DNA of 41,037 nucleotides from Prevotella sp. UBA2746 (GCA_002353555.1 DEJO01000055.1:1-41037); one strand, 5' to 3'. Positions 1 to 7,663 are shown, numbered from the stretch's first letter. Translations and numbers: made by a program. The notes: generated by a model from the letters alone, not told the origin.

Positions 1-108
1 TACCATAAATTCCGATTTATCTACTCGATTTATAAAACAAAAGGAGTCGCTCTTTTGAACCTCGTTCTTGTTATTGCAAGCGTAGAGGTTTGATGATTTC
101 TAACAGAG

Positions 109-140
109 CAAAGGTACTGCTTTTATTAGGAATAGCCAAA
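109..140 (-). promoter_or_regulatory. Bacteroidota-type promoter firing out of the left edge
   Basis: On the minus strand TACCTTTG occupies 116-109 and TTTG lies at 140-137, with 20 bp between them. This matches the Bacteroidota consensus (TTTG, 19-21 bp, TAnnTTTG). Transcription would start near position 103 and run leftward. No start codon is clear in the remaining bases, although an ATG exists on the minus strand at 6-4, so the gene it serves is mostly outside the window. Confidence 0.5.
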
Positions 141-250
141 CTTTATGAGGTAACAAATAACATGGGAACGAAAATATATATGCTCAGAAACTTTTTAATC
201 TCCATCTTATTGACTATATTTACATGATGAAACACTAAACTTTTTAGACT

Positions 251-355
251 ATGCCATACATCAGGATTAAGGCCTATCCGAAGGAGCAAGCGACAAAAGA
301 GAAAGTGGTTGATGCCGTCAACCAGGTTTTTATTTCCGTTTCCTTCCGAAGTTGA
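251..355 (+). pseudogene. Truncated tautomerase (4-oxalocrotonate tautomerase family), 5' fragment
   Basis: An ATG at 251 opens a 34-codon frame beginning MPYIRIKAYPKEQATKEKVV, which resembles the start of small tautomerases. After Met removal Pro would be the N-terminal catalytic base, and the VNQVF helix that follows also fits. Similarity stops near codon 27-28 (about 331), exactly where the convergent DUF4421 gene ends, and the frame closes at 355 after a few unrelated residues. The expected C-terminal half is missing. A decayed -7 box (TATATTTA, 215-222) lies upstream. The best reading is a gene cut by a deletion or rearrangement whose joint is at about 330. Family identity is by eye from a short stretch; a chance ORF is possible but unlikely given the match from the first residue. 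Confidence 0.55.
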
Positions 356-1508
356 ATCCGACATAGACGTTGAGCGCCCCGAAGATGTTGTTGGTGGAGA
401 ACTGACTCTTGTGGTAGTTGTAGGCGTGGAGGACGGCATTGGCTCCGGCATACCAACGCATGTTGTTGTAGACGATGGCGAAGCGCCCTATTCCGTCTAT
501 GTTGATGTTGTCGAAGGAAAAGTCGCGCAGGGAGAAGCGGCGGCGCTGGTTGTCTCCCGTGGTGCGCTTGTAGGCGACGGCAAGGGAGAGCGAGGCGGCT
601 AACAGCCAGTTGCGGCAGGGCACGTAGTTGTAGGCGTAGCCGCCGCTGAGCGCCACGTCGGTATACTTCACCTTACCGAAGAGCAGGTCGTTGTTGACGA
701 GTCCCGTGACGGTCTCGCGCCCCAGCTTGTCGGCAACAAGGCGGTCGAGGTCTTCCCAGTTGACGGAGAGCTCGTGACGGGTGTAGCCGATGCCGATGAG
801 CGGAGAACCGGCACTGCGCCGCTGGACGGTGCTCTGGCTGAAGGCGGCGGGATAGGAGAAGCGGCGGAAGTTGAAGATGTAATAGACGTTGAAGCCCTTG
901 ACGGTAGACGAGACTCCGCCGAAGGGCATGCCTTCCAGGGGACGGGTGTCGATGCCGTTGCCCAGGTTGATGCGCCGTATCTTATAGTCGTTGCCCGTCT
1001 GCCGGTAGAAGAGGTCTACGCCGATGCGCGAGGAGTAGATGCTGACGTCGTACTCCTTGCGCGCGCTGTTTTTTCCGCCGAGGTGTGCCACGTCGATGGT
1101 ATAACCGAAGAATATCCACCGCCATCCGAAGTAAGGACCGAGCTTCAAGGTGGGAGCAGGTGCGAAGGTGATGCTCTGTCCCTCCTTGCTGCTGAGCCGA
1201 TAGAGCTCGTAGGTGGTGACGCTCTGCACCATCGTGGTGAAGTTGAAGCGCTGGGGCTCTATGTAGGTGGTGTCGATGCCGTTGAGGTCGCGGTGCAGGC
1301 GTCGCTCCAGCTGTTGCAGACGGCGCTTTTCGCGACGGTCTGTCACCCGCATCCAGCGGACGCTGTCGCCCAGGTCGGCACTGCTCGACAGACTGTCGCC
1401 CTGCCCGCTGCTGTCCGTCGTGGCGCCTGCCGCCTTGCCGCCGGCAGCCAGCAGCAAGAACGACAACAGCGGGACATATAGGCTTGACCTTTTCAATTCA
1501 CAATTCAC
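330..1508 (-). CDS. DUF4421 family protein, probable exported outer-membrane protein
   Basis: A 392-residue protein with a hydrophobic N-terminal segment (about residues 8-22), then a charged linker rich in Arg and Gln (about 50-75). The rest has many alternating aromatic and polar stretches ending in GFNFGRKRK, as expected of an outer-membrane beta-barrel. The pattern fits DUF4421, a Bacteroidota family of unknown function. The only in-frame starts are a GTG at 1508 and a TTG at 1496; both lie inside a 7-bp repeat and an in-frame TGA lies just upstream, so the exact start is uncertain. It is the last gene of the leftward string, about 200 bp after the oxidoreductase gene, with repeats in the spacer. 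Its 3' end abuts a truncated tautomerase gene. Confidence 0.7.
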   Translation of the reverse strand: MNCELKRSSLYVPLLSFLLLAAGGKAAGATTDSSGQGDSLSSSADLGDSVRWMRVTDRREKRRLQQLERRLHRDLNGIDTTYIEPQRFNFTTMVQSVTTYELYRLSSKEGQSITFAPAPTLKLGPYFGWRWIFFGYTIDVAHLGGKNSARKEYDVSIYSSRIGVDLFYRQTGNDYKIRRINLGNGIDTRPLEGMPFGGVSSTVKGFNVYYIFNFRRFSYPAAFSQSTVQRRSAGSPLIGIGYTRHELSVNWEDLDRLVADKLGRETVTGLVNNDLLFGKVKYTDVALSGGYAYNYVPCRNWLLAASLSLAVAYKRTTGDNQRRRFSLRDFSFDNINIDGIGRFAIVYNNMRWYAGANAVLHAYNYHKSQFSTNNIFGALNVYVGFNFGRKRK

Positions 1509-1547
1509 AATTCACAATTCATAATTCACAATTCATAATTCACAATT
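1494..1547. repeat. Heptanucleotide tandem repeat (CACAATT/CATAATT) over the DUF4421 start
   Basis: About seven near-identical 7-bp units of the form TTCACAA or TTCATAA run without interruption. On the minus strand they read GTGAATT or ATGAATT, so each unit offers a GTG or ATG. The unit length is not a multiple of three, so each gain or loss shifts the frame of these start codons relative to DUF4421. Confidence 0.9.
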
Positions 1548-1549
1548 AT

Positions 1550-1613
1550 CGTGCAAACCGAGTGCAATGAAGTTTGCTTCAATTGCCGAGGTGCAGCCGA
1601 TAATCGAACGAAG
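1550..1613. repeat. Probable dispersed intergenic repeat with hairpin
   Basis: This non-coding block sits between two heptamer repeats. It contains an inverted repeat at 1564-1586 (GCAATGAAG, loop TTTG, CTTCAATTGC, with one bulged base). A nested GCAAAC/GTTTGC pair (1553-1558 and 1572-1577) allows an alternative fold. It resembles the repetitive intergenic modules I associate with Bacteroidota genomes, but only one copy is in this window, so its dispersed nature is inference. Confidence 0.4.
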
Positions 1614-1648
1614 TTCAATTCACAATTCACAATTCACAATTCACAATT
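1614..1648. repeat. Second CACAATT heptamer repeat block
   Basis: Five consecutive 7-bp units of the same sequence family as the block at 1494-1547, separated from it by the hairpin element. Together the two blocks bracket that element. Confidence 0.85.
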
Positions 1649-1654
1649 ACAACA

Positions 1655-1708
1655 CCCCCTTTAGGGGGCTTGGGGGCTTTCAACCCCCCCCTTTAGGGGG
1701 TCGGGGGG
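1655..1708. repeat. Tandem C5-TTTA-G5 hairpins followed by G-runs
   Basis: Two copies of a CCCCCTTTAGGGGG inverted repeat (1655-1668 and within 1684-1700), each followed by a further run of five or six G. The plus strand thus carries four G-runs of at least five, which could form hairpins or a G-quadruplex. The block lies 2 bp past the stop codon of the leftward oxidoreductase gene and could act as an mRNA 3' structure. It has no clean U-tract, so I do not call it an intrinsic terminator. Confidence 0.6.
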
Positions 1709-1710
1709 CT

Positions 1711-2694
1711 TTACAGCTTGTTCAGTATCCTGTCCATAACCCAGTTGGTGGGTGTGGCGCTGACACTGTCTGACGAACATACGCCAAAGCCCTGCAGGGC
1801 TTCGACGACATGCCGGACGATGGGCTGCTGCACGTATCGCGGCGAGGGGATGTCGAAGGTCTGCATGCCGTCGCTGAGGTGCAGGTGTATGGGGTCGAAG
1901 CTGAACACCGAGAAGCAGAGCATGCCGCGGTCACCGATGATCTCGATGCGGTCTTCGCTGGCACTCTCGTGGCCGACAAAGCACCAGGAGCCGCTGCCGT
2001 TGAGCCCTCCCTCAAACTGGAAGGCGGCGGTGACGGTGTCTTCCACCTGGTAGAGTCCGCCGCGGTTGCTGCAGTAGCCGTGGGCGCGCGTGATGACGCC
2101 GAACATGTCTTGCAGCAGGTCAAGCTGGTGGGCTGCCATGTCGTAGAAGTAGCCGCCGCCCGCAATGTCGGCTTGCAGTCGCCACGGCAGCTGACCGTCT
2201 TCGGCATGGTCTTCGGGACGGGGCGGACAGGAGAAGCGTATCTGCACGTTGAGCACCTTGCCGATGGTGCCGCCCTCTACGATCTCCCTGACACGCTGGA
2301 AGTAGGGCATGTAGCGACGGTAGTAGGCTACGTAGCAGGGTACTCCCGTCTGCTCGCTCACCCGGTTGATGCGCACACAGTCTTCGTAGGTCGCCGCCAG
2401 CGGCTTCTCGACATAGACGGGCTTGCCCGTGCGCATCGCCATGATAGCGTAGGTGGCGTGCGACGAGGGCGGCGTGGCGACATAGACGGCATTGACCTCC
2501 GGGTCGTCGATGAGCTCCTGTGCATCGGTATACCACCGGCCGATGTGATGGCGCTGGGCATAGGAGCGCACGTGGCTCTCACGGCGGCTCATCACGGCAA
2601 CGACCCGTGAGCCAGCCACCTCGTTGAAGGCTGGTCCTGACTTGTGCTCGGCAACGTCGCCGCAGCCTATGAATCCCCATTTGATTTCTTTCAT
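1711..2694 (-). CDS. Gfo/Idh/MocA family NAD(P)-dependent oxidoreductase
   Basis: A 327-residue oxidoreductase. The N-terminal Rossmann fold shows GFIGCGDVAEHK (residues 7-18) for dinucleotide binding, followed by ATPPSSH (73-79) and the family's EKP motif (96-98), whose Lys takes part in catalysis. The C-terminal half is the alpha/beta substrate domain typical of sugar and inositol dehydrogenases. The ATG at 2694 was chosen because the Rossmann motif starts at once; the upstream open frame only overlaps the C69 gene. The start lies 2 bp after the C69 stop, implying co-transcription and probably translational coupling. The substrate cannot be read from the sequence. No signal peptide, so cytoplasmic. 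Confidence 0.85.
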   Translation of the reverse strand: MKEIKWGFIGCGDVAEHKSGPAFNEVAGSRVVAVMSRRESHVRSYAQRHHIGRWYTDAQELIDDPEVNAVYVATPPSSHATYAIMAMRTGKPVYVEKPLAATYEDCVRINRVSEQTGVPCYVAYYRRYMPYFQRVREIVEGGTIGKVLNVQIRFSCPPRPEDHAEDGQLPWRLQADIAGGGYFYDMAAHQLDLLQDMFGVITRAHGYCSNRGGLYQVEDTVTAAFQFEGGLNGSGSWCFVGHESASEDRIEIIGDRGMLCFSVFSFDPIHLHLSDGMQTFDIPSPRYVQQPIVRHVVEALQGFGVCSSDSVSATPTNWVMDRILNKL

Positions 2695-2696
2695 AT

Positions 2697-4352
2697 CTAC
2701 TCCTCCGGCATCAGGAACTTGTCTCCCGTCTCCCTGACGAGAGCCTTGCGTGCATATTCGGAATAGCCGGGACGCCCTACCGTGGCGCCGATCCCGGTCT
2801 CGGTGCGCAGGAACTTGCCGTCCTTCTCCGGCTTCACCGCCATGTCGTTGTACTTCACGATGAGGTACAGGGCGAGCTGCCGCCAGCGGGCAAGCATCTG
2901 CTGGGCTTTCTCTACGGAATAGTCGTTGAGCAGGCGGACGGCAGCAGCCTTGTCCGACTGGTAGAGGTCGAGGACTCGCGACTCTATCTGCGGCTGGGCT
3001 TCGAAATAGCTCCGCTCCAGCGAGTCGCGGACGGCAGCCAGCGAGGGGAACATCTGGCTGTAGCGCGGATAGACCATGTTGCTCACCCAGTTGCACACCC
3101 AGAAGGCATTCTTCTCCGAGAAGGTCACCGCGTCGGCACCGGGGGTGTTGTAGCACTCAGGACGTTCAGTCATACTGCAATAAACGGGCGTGTATGCCAC
3201 CATGTTGCCGTCGTCGTTGCCCCACCAGATGACGCCGCCAATCTCGCGGGGAAGCCATGAGCGCATCTGGGAGACGTAGGAGAAGCCTGTCTGCTGGGTA
3301 CTCGTGGGGCGCTCGTTGAAGTATTTCTTGCCGTCGACCTCGAAGGTCAGGGGCGTGGGACGATAGGGAGAGTCCCAGTTGCCTTGGGCTACGTCGCCGT
3401 CCAACGCCAGCGGCGTGCCTTCAAAGTGGTCGCGCATGGCTGCCTCTACGTCCTGGACGCTGAGCTTGCGGTCGGGAACCACCCACAACGGCATGTCTTC
3501 TGCCGACGGGTCCTTGCCCAACGCCCACGGCAGGTAGCGGTCCATGCCGCTCTTGAAGCGGTTGAAGAAACTCCACACACGGGCATCGCAGATGCGGCGA
3601 CCCATGAAGTCGGGCTTGGCATACGCCATCTTCCACGAGAAATCAGCGTCCTTGCCCGTGAACCAACCGTTCTTCCGTGCATAGCTGACGACATTCTTGG
3701 AGTAGAGGACATTCTTCTTGTCCTTCATATTGAACTTTCCGATGCGGCTCTGGTTGGCATGTCCGCAAATCACATCGTCGGGGACGCGAAGGGCTACCCA
3801 CACCACACGCTCCTTGCTGGCTCTGCGGTCGGCAGCACACCCCATCATCTCCATGATCCATGCTTCGTTGGCATCGCAGATGGTGAACGTCTCACCTTCG
3901 GAATTGTATCCATAGGTCTCGGCAAGGCTGGTCATGATGCTGATGGCCTCGCGTGCCGAACGTGAACGTTGCAAGGTGATGTAGATGAGGGAACCATAGT
4001 CGAGGATTCCCGTCGAGTCGACCATCTCCTCACGACCGCCGTAGGTGGTCTCGCCGATGGTGACCTGATACTCGTTGATGTTGCCTACGACGTTGTACGT
4101 CACGGCTGCTTCGGGTATCTGCCCGTGGTAGACACCCGTGTCCCAGTCGTATACCTTGCGCATCTCGCCCTGGGCATGCTTGCCGGCAGGAAAATGGCAA
4201 AGGTCCTGGAACATGCCGTAGGAATCGGCATTGTAGGTACAGATGACAGAACCGTCGACAGAGGCTTTCTTGCCGACGATGAAATTGGTGCACGCAGGTG
4301 CTGCCACCACAAACAGGCAAACACCTAAAACCGTTAAGACTAATTTTTTCAT
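2697..4352 (-). CDS. C69 family peptidase (secreted dipeptidase, PepD-like)
   Basis: A 551-residue N-terminal-nucleophile peptidase. Residues 1-20 form a signal peptide or propeptide ending in APA; Cys21 in ACTNFIVGKKA is the predicted nucleophile freed by cleavage. The segments GSVICTYNADSY, GETFTICDANEAWIME and VVWVALRVPDD fit the family, which removes dipeptides from peptides. The Cys could be misread as a lipobox, but the CTNF context is the peptidase signature. It lies 75 bp after the M23 gene, with an AT-rich heptamer repeat between, and 2 bp before the oxidoreductase gene. Export suggests a role in periplasmic or extracellular peptide breakdown. Confidence 0.85.
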   Translation of the reverse strand: MKKLVLTVLGVCLFVVAAPACTNFIVGKKASVDGSVICTYNADSYGMFQDLCHFPAGKHAQGEMRKVYDWDTGVYHGQIPEAAVTYNVVGNINEYQVTIGETTYGGREEMVDSTGILDYGSLIYITLQRSRSAREAISIMTSLAETYGYNSEGETFTICDANEAWIMEMMGCAADRRASKERVVWVALRVPDDVICGHANQSRIGKFNMKDKKNVLYSKNVVSYARKNGWFTGKDADFSWKMAYAKPDFMGRRICDARVWSFFNRFKSGMDRYLPWALGKDPSAEDMPLWVVPDRKLSVQDVEAAMRDHFEGTPLALDGDVAQGNWDSPYRPTPLTFEVDGKKYFNERPTSTQQTGFSYVSQMRSWLPREIGGVIWWGNDDGNMVAYTPVYCSMTERPECYNTPGADAVTFSEKNAFWVCNWVSNMVYPRYSQMFPSLAAVRDSLERSYFEAQPQIESRVLDLYQSDKAAAVRLLNDYSVEKAQQMLARWRQLALYLIVKYNDMAVKPEKDGKFLRTETGIGATVGRPGYSEYARKALVRETGDKFLMPEE

Positions 4353-4398
4353 ATACTATTTGCGAAAATTTTTCATTTTCCAATCTTAATCTTTAATT

Positions 4399-4430
4399 TT
4401 CAATTGTCAATTATCAATTATCAATTGTCA
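4399..4430. repeat. AT-rich heptamer repeat (TCAATTG/TCAATTA)
   Basis: Four tandem 7-bp units lie in the spacer between the M23 and C69 genes. The repeat runs into the stop codon (TGA, 4430-4428) of the M23 gene. It is related in period and composition to the blocks at 1494-1547 and 13010-13029. Confidence 0.8.
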
Positions 4431-5444
4431 GTTAGCCCTCCTCCCTTCTACGGTAAACTCGCTGACCGTCTTGTTGCCGAAGATGTCGCTAAGGACATAC
4501 TTCAGTCGGTAGGGACGCTGTTCATTAAAGATGACGTAGCCCTTGTTGTCGTCGGCATGAAGGATGGGGAGCGTGTTTCCAGGCTCTATGAACGACTTCA
4601 TGAACCACTCGTGCTGACTATAGAAATAGGCGGAGTCGCCCCAGATGTTCACTTGAGGATGGCATTTGACGGGTATGCCGCTGACATCGCTCCGGAACAC
4701 CAGCCGGTCGTCGACATATAATTCGGTGAAACGAATGCCATAGCGATTGGGAACGGAGTCCATGAGGTCCTCGGCATGCACGGCAAAGCCTACCCTACCC
4801 CATCCATGCAGTCCTGTCGTGGTGGGATAGAACACGTCGGTAGTCACGAACGAACCTTCACCCGCTACAGGATAAGCCTTGAAGCCGCGAACGACAGGCG
4901 GCGTACGGTCGGTGACATACGCCTTCAGATACTCCAACGGGTCCAGAAGGTTGTCGGTCTGCGTCTCATGCACCTCCAGGTGAAGGTGCGGCCCCATGCT
5001 GTGACCGGTGTTGCCGCTGAAGGCAACGAACTGACCGCGGCTTACTGGCAGCTGACATGCTTGGAAGGTGAGTGCAAACGTGTCGCAATGGTGCTGCAAA
5101 CGGTACTGCTCCATCAGGTTGTTCAGCCGGGGAGAGAAGTCGCGCAAGTGGCCATAGACACTGGTCTTGCCGTTGGGATGGCGAACGTAGATGGCTTTGC
5201 CGAAGCCGTGCATGTTCAGCGATGCCTTGACGATATAGCCGTCAGCGATAGCATAGAGCGCCTTGCCTTCCATGTGTTCGGTCTTCACGTCGATGCCGCC
5301 ATGGAAGTGACGCGGACGAGGCTCACCGAAGTTACCCGCCAGCGTCAACGTATAGTGGATGGGCGAGGTGAAGATGCTGTCTGCCGTGAACGACATCAGA
5401 CACAGACACAGCAACAGGAAGGGGAACAGTCGGCGCATCAGCAT
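4428..5444 (-). CDS. M23 family metallopeptidase (LytM-like endopeptidase)
   Basis: A 338-residue secreted peptidase. A signal peptide covers about residues 1-21. The zinc site is complete: His48 and Asp52 in HGGID, and His153/His155 in GPHLHLE; His99 in VYGHL is the usual catalytic His. Such enzymes cut peptide cross-links in peptidoglycan. The C-terminal part (about 180-338) is a beta-rich extension common in Bacteroidota M23 proteins. The annotated ATG overlaps nadC by 7 bp; a second ATG (residue 3, at 5438) makes a TGATG stop-start overlap with nadC and is equally plausible. Either way translation is probably coupled to nadC. Confidence 0.87.
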   Translation of the reverse strand: MLMRRLFPFLLLCLCLMSFTADSIFTSPIHYTLTLAGNFGEPRPRHFHGGIDVKTEHMEGKALYAIADGYIVKASLNMHGFGKAIYVRHPNGKTSVYGHLRDFSPRLNNLMEQYRLQHHCDTFALTFQACQLPVSRGQFVAFSGNTGHSMGPHLHLEVHETQTDNLLDPLEYLKAYVTDRTPPVVRGFKAYPVAGEGSFVTTDVFYPTTTGLHGWGRVGFAVHAEDLMDSVPNRYGIRFTELYVDDRLVFRSDVSGIPVKCHPQVNIWGDSAYFYSQHEWFMKSFIEPGNTLPILHADDNKGYVIFNEQRPYRLKYVLSDIFGNKTVSEFTVEGRRAN

Positions 5445-6286
5445 GCCTTGAAACTCATATCAAGTCCTTTCACCGAATGAGTCAGAGCACCGACGGAGAT
5501 ATAGTCGACACCCTGCTCGGCATAGTCGCGGATGGTATCGAAGGTGATGCCGCCGCTGGACTCCGTCTCAAAGCGTCCGGCGATGATGTCTACAGCTTTC
5601 TTGGTGTCGGGAACGCTGAAGTTGTCGAGCATGATGCGGTTTACGCCACCACGGTCTAACACTTGTTGCAGCTCGTCAAAGTTGCGCACTTCAATCTCAA
5701 TCTTCAGGTTGAGCCCCTTTTCCTTCAGGTAGGCATGGCAACGGTCAATGGCATTGGTGATACCTCCTGCGAAGTCGATGTGGTTGTCTTTCAGCAGAAT
5801 CATGTCGAAGAGTCCTATGCGGTGGTTCATGCCGCCACCTATCTTCACCGCCTGCTTCTCCAGCATGCGCAGGCCAGGAGTGGTCTTACGGGTGTCAAGC
5901 ACATGGGTCTTCGTACCTTCCAAACGTTTCACATACTTGCTGGTCATGGTGGCGATGCCGCTCATACGCTGCATGATGTTGAGCATCAGGCGCTCTGTCT
6001 GCAACAAGGAGCGCACCTTGCCCGTCACCACCATGGCAATGTCGCCGGGCTTCACAGGCGTGCCGTCTTCGAGGAGCACCTCTACCTGCATGGTCTTGTC
6101 GAAGGTAGCGAAGACTTTCTTAGCCACTTCGACACCAGCCAATATACCTTCTTCCTTGATGAGCAGGTGAGACTTGCCCATAGCATCTTCCGGTATGCAA
6201 CACAAGGTGGTGTGGTCTCCGTCACCGATATCCTCTGCAAAGGCGAGGGCTATCAACTTGTCTTCCAATTGGTCTACTGTTAACAT
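5438..6286 (-). CDS. nadC: Nicotinate-nucleotide pyrophosphorylase (carboxylating)
   Basis: A 282-residue quinolinate phosphoribosyltransferase, the usual length. It makes nicotinate mononucleotide from quinolinate and PRPP in de novo NAD synthesis. Diagnostic stretches are EDIGDGDHTT near the N-terminus, QRMSGIAT, DTRKTTPGLR (substrate-binding Arg and Lys), KIGGGMNHR, LLKDNHI and the C-terminal SSGGI and SVGALTHS. The start is 2 bp past the stop of the 76-codon gene, and the end overlaps the M23 gene. nadA and nadB are not in the window. Confidence 0.95.
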   Translation of the reverse strand: MLTVDQLEDKLIALAFAEDIGDGDHTTLCCIPEDAMGKSHLLIKEEGILAGVEVAKKVFATFDKTMQVEVLLEDGTPVKPGDIAMVVTGKVRSLLQTERLMLNIMQRMSGIATMTSKYVKRLEGTKTHVLDTRKTTPGLRMLEKQAVKIGGGMNHRIGLFDMILLKDNHIDFAGGITNAIDRCHAYLKEKGLNLKIEIEVRNFDELQQVLDRGGVNRIMLDNFSVPDTKKAVDIIAGRFETESSGGITFDTIRDYAEQGVDYISVGALTHSVKGLDMSFKAC

Positions 6287-6288
6287 AT

Positions 6289-6519
6289 TTATTTCGATTT
6301 TAGGTTAGATTTCTCATTGATGGGTTCTCCGTTTCGGAAAGCAATCCATGTGCCGTCTGGCTGATGGCGCAAGTCAAGACATCCTCCCCACCATTCTGTC
6401 ATGGGCTGTTCCTGCGTGAAGGGATAGAAAGCCGTCACCCGCTGATCCTCCAGCTCAACGACAGCCTGGCTGAGTCGGCTGTCGCCTGCCAATACTTCAT
6501 GAACGCCTATCTTTCTCAT
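6289..6519 (-). CDS. Small conserved-looking protein of unknown function (76 aa)
   Basis: I do not recognise this gene with confidence. It encodes 76 residues with alternating hydrophobic strands (VVELEDQRVTAFYPF), an EWWGG motif near the middle and a charged C-terminus. The spacing of strands faintly resembles the small beta domain at the N-terminus of amidohydrolases, but no metal-binding residues follow, so that is only a suggestion. Its ATG overlaps the DUF4296 stop by 4 bp and its stop lies 2 bp before nadC. This tight packing on the coding strand supports a real gene co-translated with its neighbours. No signal peptide. Confidence 0.6.
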   Translation of the reverse strand: MRKIGVHEVLAGDSRLSQAVVELEDQRVTAFYPFTQEQPMTEWWGGCLDLRHQPDGTWIAFRNGEPINEKSNLKSK

Positions 6520-7652
6520 TGGCGCTTGCTTTTAAGGGTGGCAGCAGGATTGTCAAACTTTCTCACCTTCATAGGCACGGTTCTTTCTCCTGCCGGAAGC
6601 GATGGAACTCGCTCTTTTCCGGGAATAGGATGCACTCGCTCTCTTCCGGGAATAGCATGCACTCGGTCTTTGTTCGAAGGCGACACGCTCCTTTTCTTGA
6701 TTGGAACAGGATGGAAGCCGGCATTCGGCGGGTTTCCAAACTCCCTTCTGGGACGCTCATCTCTGGTCTGAGGCTGTTGCTCCATATCGTCACGCAGCTC
6801 ATCAGGTGAAGGAGACTGTGGTGAGAATGCCTCCGTTGCAGCATGGGTTGATGACTGGCTGCCGTCGCCATTGCCCTCTCTGGTGTGCATACGTATCAGC
6901 TGGATGTTCTGCATGAAGAGCAATTTCAACGTACTCCTGCCAGAATCCTTGTTGCGGTTAAGGATGACGAAACCGCGAACCTCCTTGATGCCAATCCTGC
7001 CGTTGTCGGCAATCACGATGGAATAAGGCATGTTGGAACTGATCATGCGCACTTGACTGGCTATGCTGTCGTTCATGAAACGAACGGCAAGGACGGCGAT
7101 AGCATCGCGTGAACCTTCCTGTACGATAAACTGGGAATTGAAATTCCACATCAGCTTGTCACCCTTATGGAATGCCGTATCTGCCTTGATAGCAAAGGTC
7201 TGCGAGTTGAAAGGTGGGTCAGGAGAGAGCACCAAAGCCCTGTCGCCTTGCCAGATGTCGGCAGTATCACCCTTTGCGGTAATTGTTCCATACTGGCTCA
7301 AGTCGCTTGCCGAAACACCTTGCGTCATGGCTTCGTCTTCCATGCGCTCCGCCAGGTTCTCATAGATGTCGTGCATCATGTCGGCATGGCGCATATAATA
7401 CTCCATCGACATCTCGAAAGCAGCTTCACTGACACCATGCTTCTTCAAGACTGCCAGCTTGTAGGCTTCCTGTTGCACCAGGGCATCACTCTCTGTCCTG
7501 CTCTCACCCTGCAAGATTGCCAGGGCAAGGTGATAGTCATAGAGGATGTCCTCCATGTCACCAGGCTGGATAACCTCACTGGGAATGCCGGGCTTGCAAG
7601 CCGTCAGCATAGCCATCAACAGCAGTATGATATATCTTGTTAGATGCCTCAT
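6516..7652 (-). CDS. DUF4296 domain lipoprotein
   Basis: A 378-residue predicted lipoprotein: signal sequence, then lipobox LTAC with Cys19. The N-terminal domain (about 25-115, with DMEDILYDYHLALAIL and an alpha-helical EAAFEMSMEYYMRH region) matches DUF4296, a Bacteroidota family of unknown function. A beta-rich middle region follows (about 130-240). The C-terminal 110 residues are low in complexity and charged, with a 9-residue tandem repeat (RVHAIPGRE, RVHPIPGKE, RVPSLPAGE). The gene begins 11 bp after lspA, whose product would process it. The tail looks disordered and may have grown by repeat slippage. Confidence 0.75.
   Translation of the reverse strand: MRHLTRYIILLLMAMLTACKPGIPSEVIQPGDMEDILYDYHLALAILQGESRTESDALVQQEAYKLAVLKKHGVSEAAFEMSMEYYMRHADMMHDIYENLAERMEDEAMTQGVSASDLSQYGTITAKGDTADIWQGDRALVLSPDPPFNSQTFAIKADTAFHKGDKLMWNFNSQFIVQEGSRDAIAVLAVRFMNDSIASQVRMISSNMPYSIVIADNGRIGIKEVRGFVILNRNKDSGRSTLKLLFMQNIQLIRMHTREGNGDGSQSSTHAATEAFSPQSPSPDELRDDMEQQPQTRDERPRREFGNPPNAGFHPVPIKKRSVSPSNKDRVHAIPGRERVHPIPGKERVPSLPAGERTVPMKVRKFDNPAATLKSKRQ
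6585..6665. repeat. 27-bp coding tandem repeat in the DUF4296 lipoprotein gene
   Basis: Three 27-bp units encode the nonapeptides RVHAIPGRE, RVHPIPGKE and RVPSLPAGE. ACTCGCTC or ACTCGGTC recurs at 6607, 6634 and 6661. The period keeps the reading frame, so copy number could vary without breaking the gene. Confidence 0.85.
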
Positions 7653-7663
7653 GGCAACTGGGT

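Noticed and set aside
1494..1709. Repeat blocks as a CRISPR array
   Set aside because: Units are 7 bp and contiguous, without unique spacers; no cas genes.
2695..3156. N-terminal 154-codon extension of the oxidoreductase frame
   Set aside because: It lies antiphase within the C69 gene, lacks conserved content, and the Rossmann motif starts at the ATG at 2694.
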